From contig QCBT01000007.1 of assembly GCA_003281525.1 (NCBI GenBank), positions 1-62,819 of the forward strand: a stretch of DNA of 62,819 bases, in the 5' to 3' direction. Positions 62,752-62,819 of the stretch are shown here, piece after piece (the first letter of the stretch is position 1; the number at the start of each line of letters is the position of its first letter). The notes below the pieces were generated by a model that worked only from the letters and a program-made list of their open reading frames with translations, searched no databases and was not told the DNA's origin. A program made the position numbers and the translations under genes. The DNA comes from Prochlorococcus sp. AG-347-J06 (GTDB lineage Bacteria > Cyanobacteriota > Cyanobacteriia > PCC-6307 > Cyanobiaceae).

Positions 62752-62819
62752 TTATTTATTATCAGTATCAACTTCTACGTCAATAATTTCATCTTTAACA
62801 GTTCTTTTTTTAGGTTTAA
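62752..62819 (-). CDS. C-terminal tail of a gene cut by the window edge
   Basis: The last 68 bases hold an open minus-strand frame that ends at a TAA (62752-62754) and reads as a polar, lysine- and acid-rich tail (PKKRTVKDEIIDVEVDTDNK). The rest of the gene lies beyond the window, so the product cannot be named. Confidence 0.5.
   Translation of the reverse strand, partial: KPKKRTVKDEIIDVEVDTDNK

Overview
The window is about 30% GC, densely coded and short of repeats. It carries genes for oxygenic photosynthesis and chlorophyll synthesis (chlH, acsF, a Psb30/Ycf12-like PSII peptide, Ycf20, CGLD27) and many protein families found mainly in cyanobacteria (DUF2949, DUF2996, DUF3038, DUF4335, DUF3318, DUF2862, DUF3303). 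With its very small intergenic spaces and many proteins under 80 residues, this points to a high-light-adapted Prochlorococcus chromosome. Species and strain are inferred, not proven. No prophage, insertion sequence or CRISPR array was seen.

Layout. 1-5.6 kb: small membrane genes, a 2-Cys peroxiredoxin with a clear promoter and terminator, an FtsH-like AAA protein that has lost its zinc-binding histidines, ribosomal protein L32, and a minus-strand run of psb30-like peptide, HAD phosphatase and Ycf20. 5.6-9 kb: a CxxC-cluster protein, two half-size UPF0016 cation transporters, and an RNase II/R-type protein whose catalytic aspartates are all replaced. 9-20 kb: DUF2996, acsF, the TldD/TldE peptidase pair, fmt, TerC and mfd. 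20-24 kb, minus strand: UbiH-like monooxygenase, DUF2949, DUF3038, DUF4335, a membrane protein and dapB. 24-36 kb: chlH, folP, tpiA, an S4 RNA-binding protein, an ABC exporter and carB. 35-38 kb: an operon of DUF3318, rsfS, CGLD27 and an asparaginase, then initiator tRNA-fMet with a terminator. 38.6-41.6 kb: DUF2862 and a three-gene ABC-2 exporter.

From about 41.6 to 56.7 kb the region is looser, with many short genes of unknown function. Among them are TauE, an HNH nuclease, a phosphoribosyltransferase/deoxyribosyltransferase pair, rpsU, a helix-hairpin-helix protein with a hexanucleotide microsatellite, a uridine-kinase-like protein, a flavin oxidoreductase next to an MTHFR-like barrel, peptidase E and a GNAT acetyltransferase. 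It also holds one strong candidate small RNA near 42.3 kb. The last part has pepN, purT and a glutathione peroxidase, and ends in the tail of a cut-off gene.

The main recurring theme is conserved folds with altered active sites: the FtsH-like protein (NEVGR for HEXXH), the RNB protein (all four aspartates replaced), the MTHFR-like protein (Asp replaced by Ser) and an MBL-fold protein (HxHxDH reduced to QGLPDHCH). A second theme is start codons. Two genes, the DUF3038 gene and a secreted-type protein near 56.7 kb, have homologous or signal-peptide coding sequence upstream of any ATG, GTG or TTG, and ATT is the plausible start for both.
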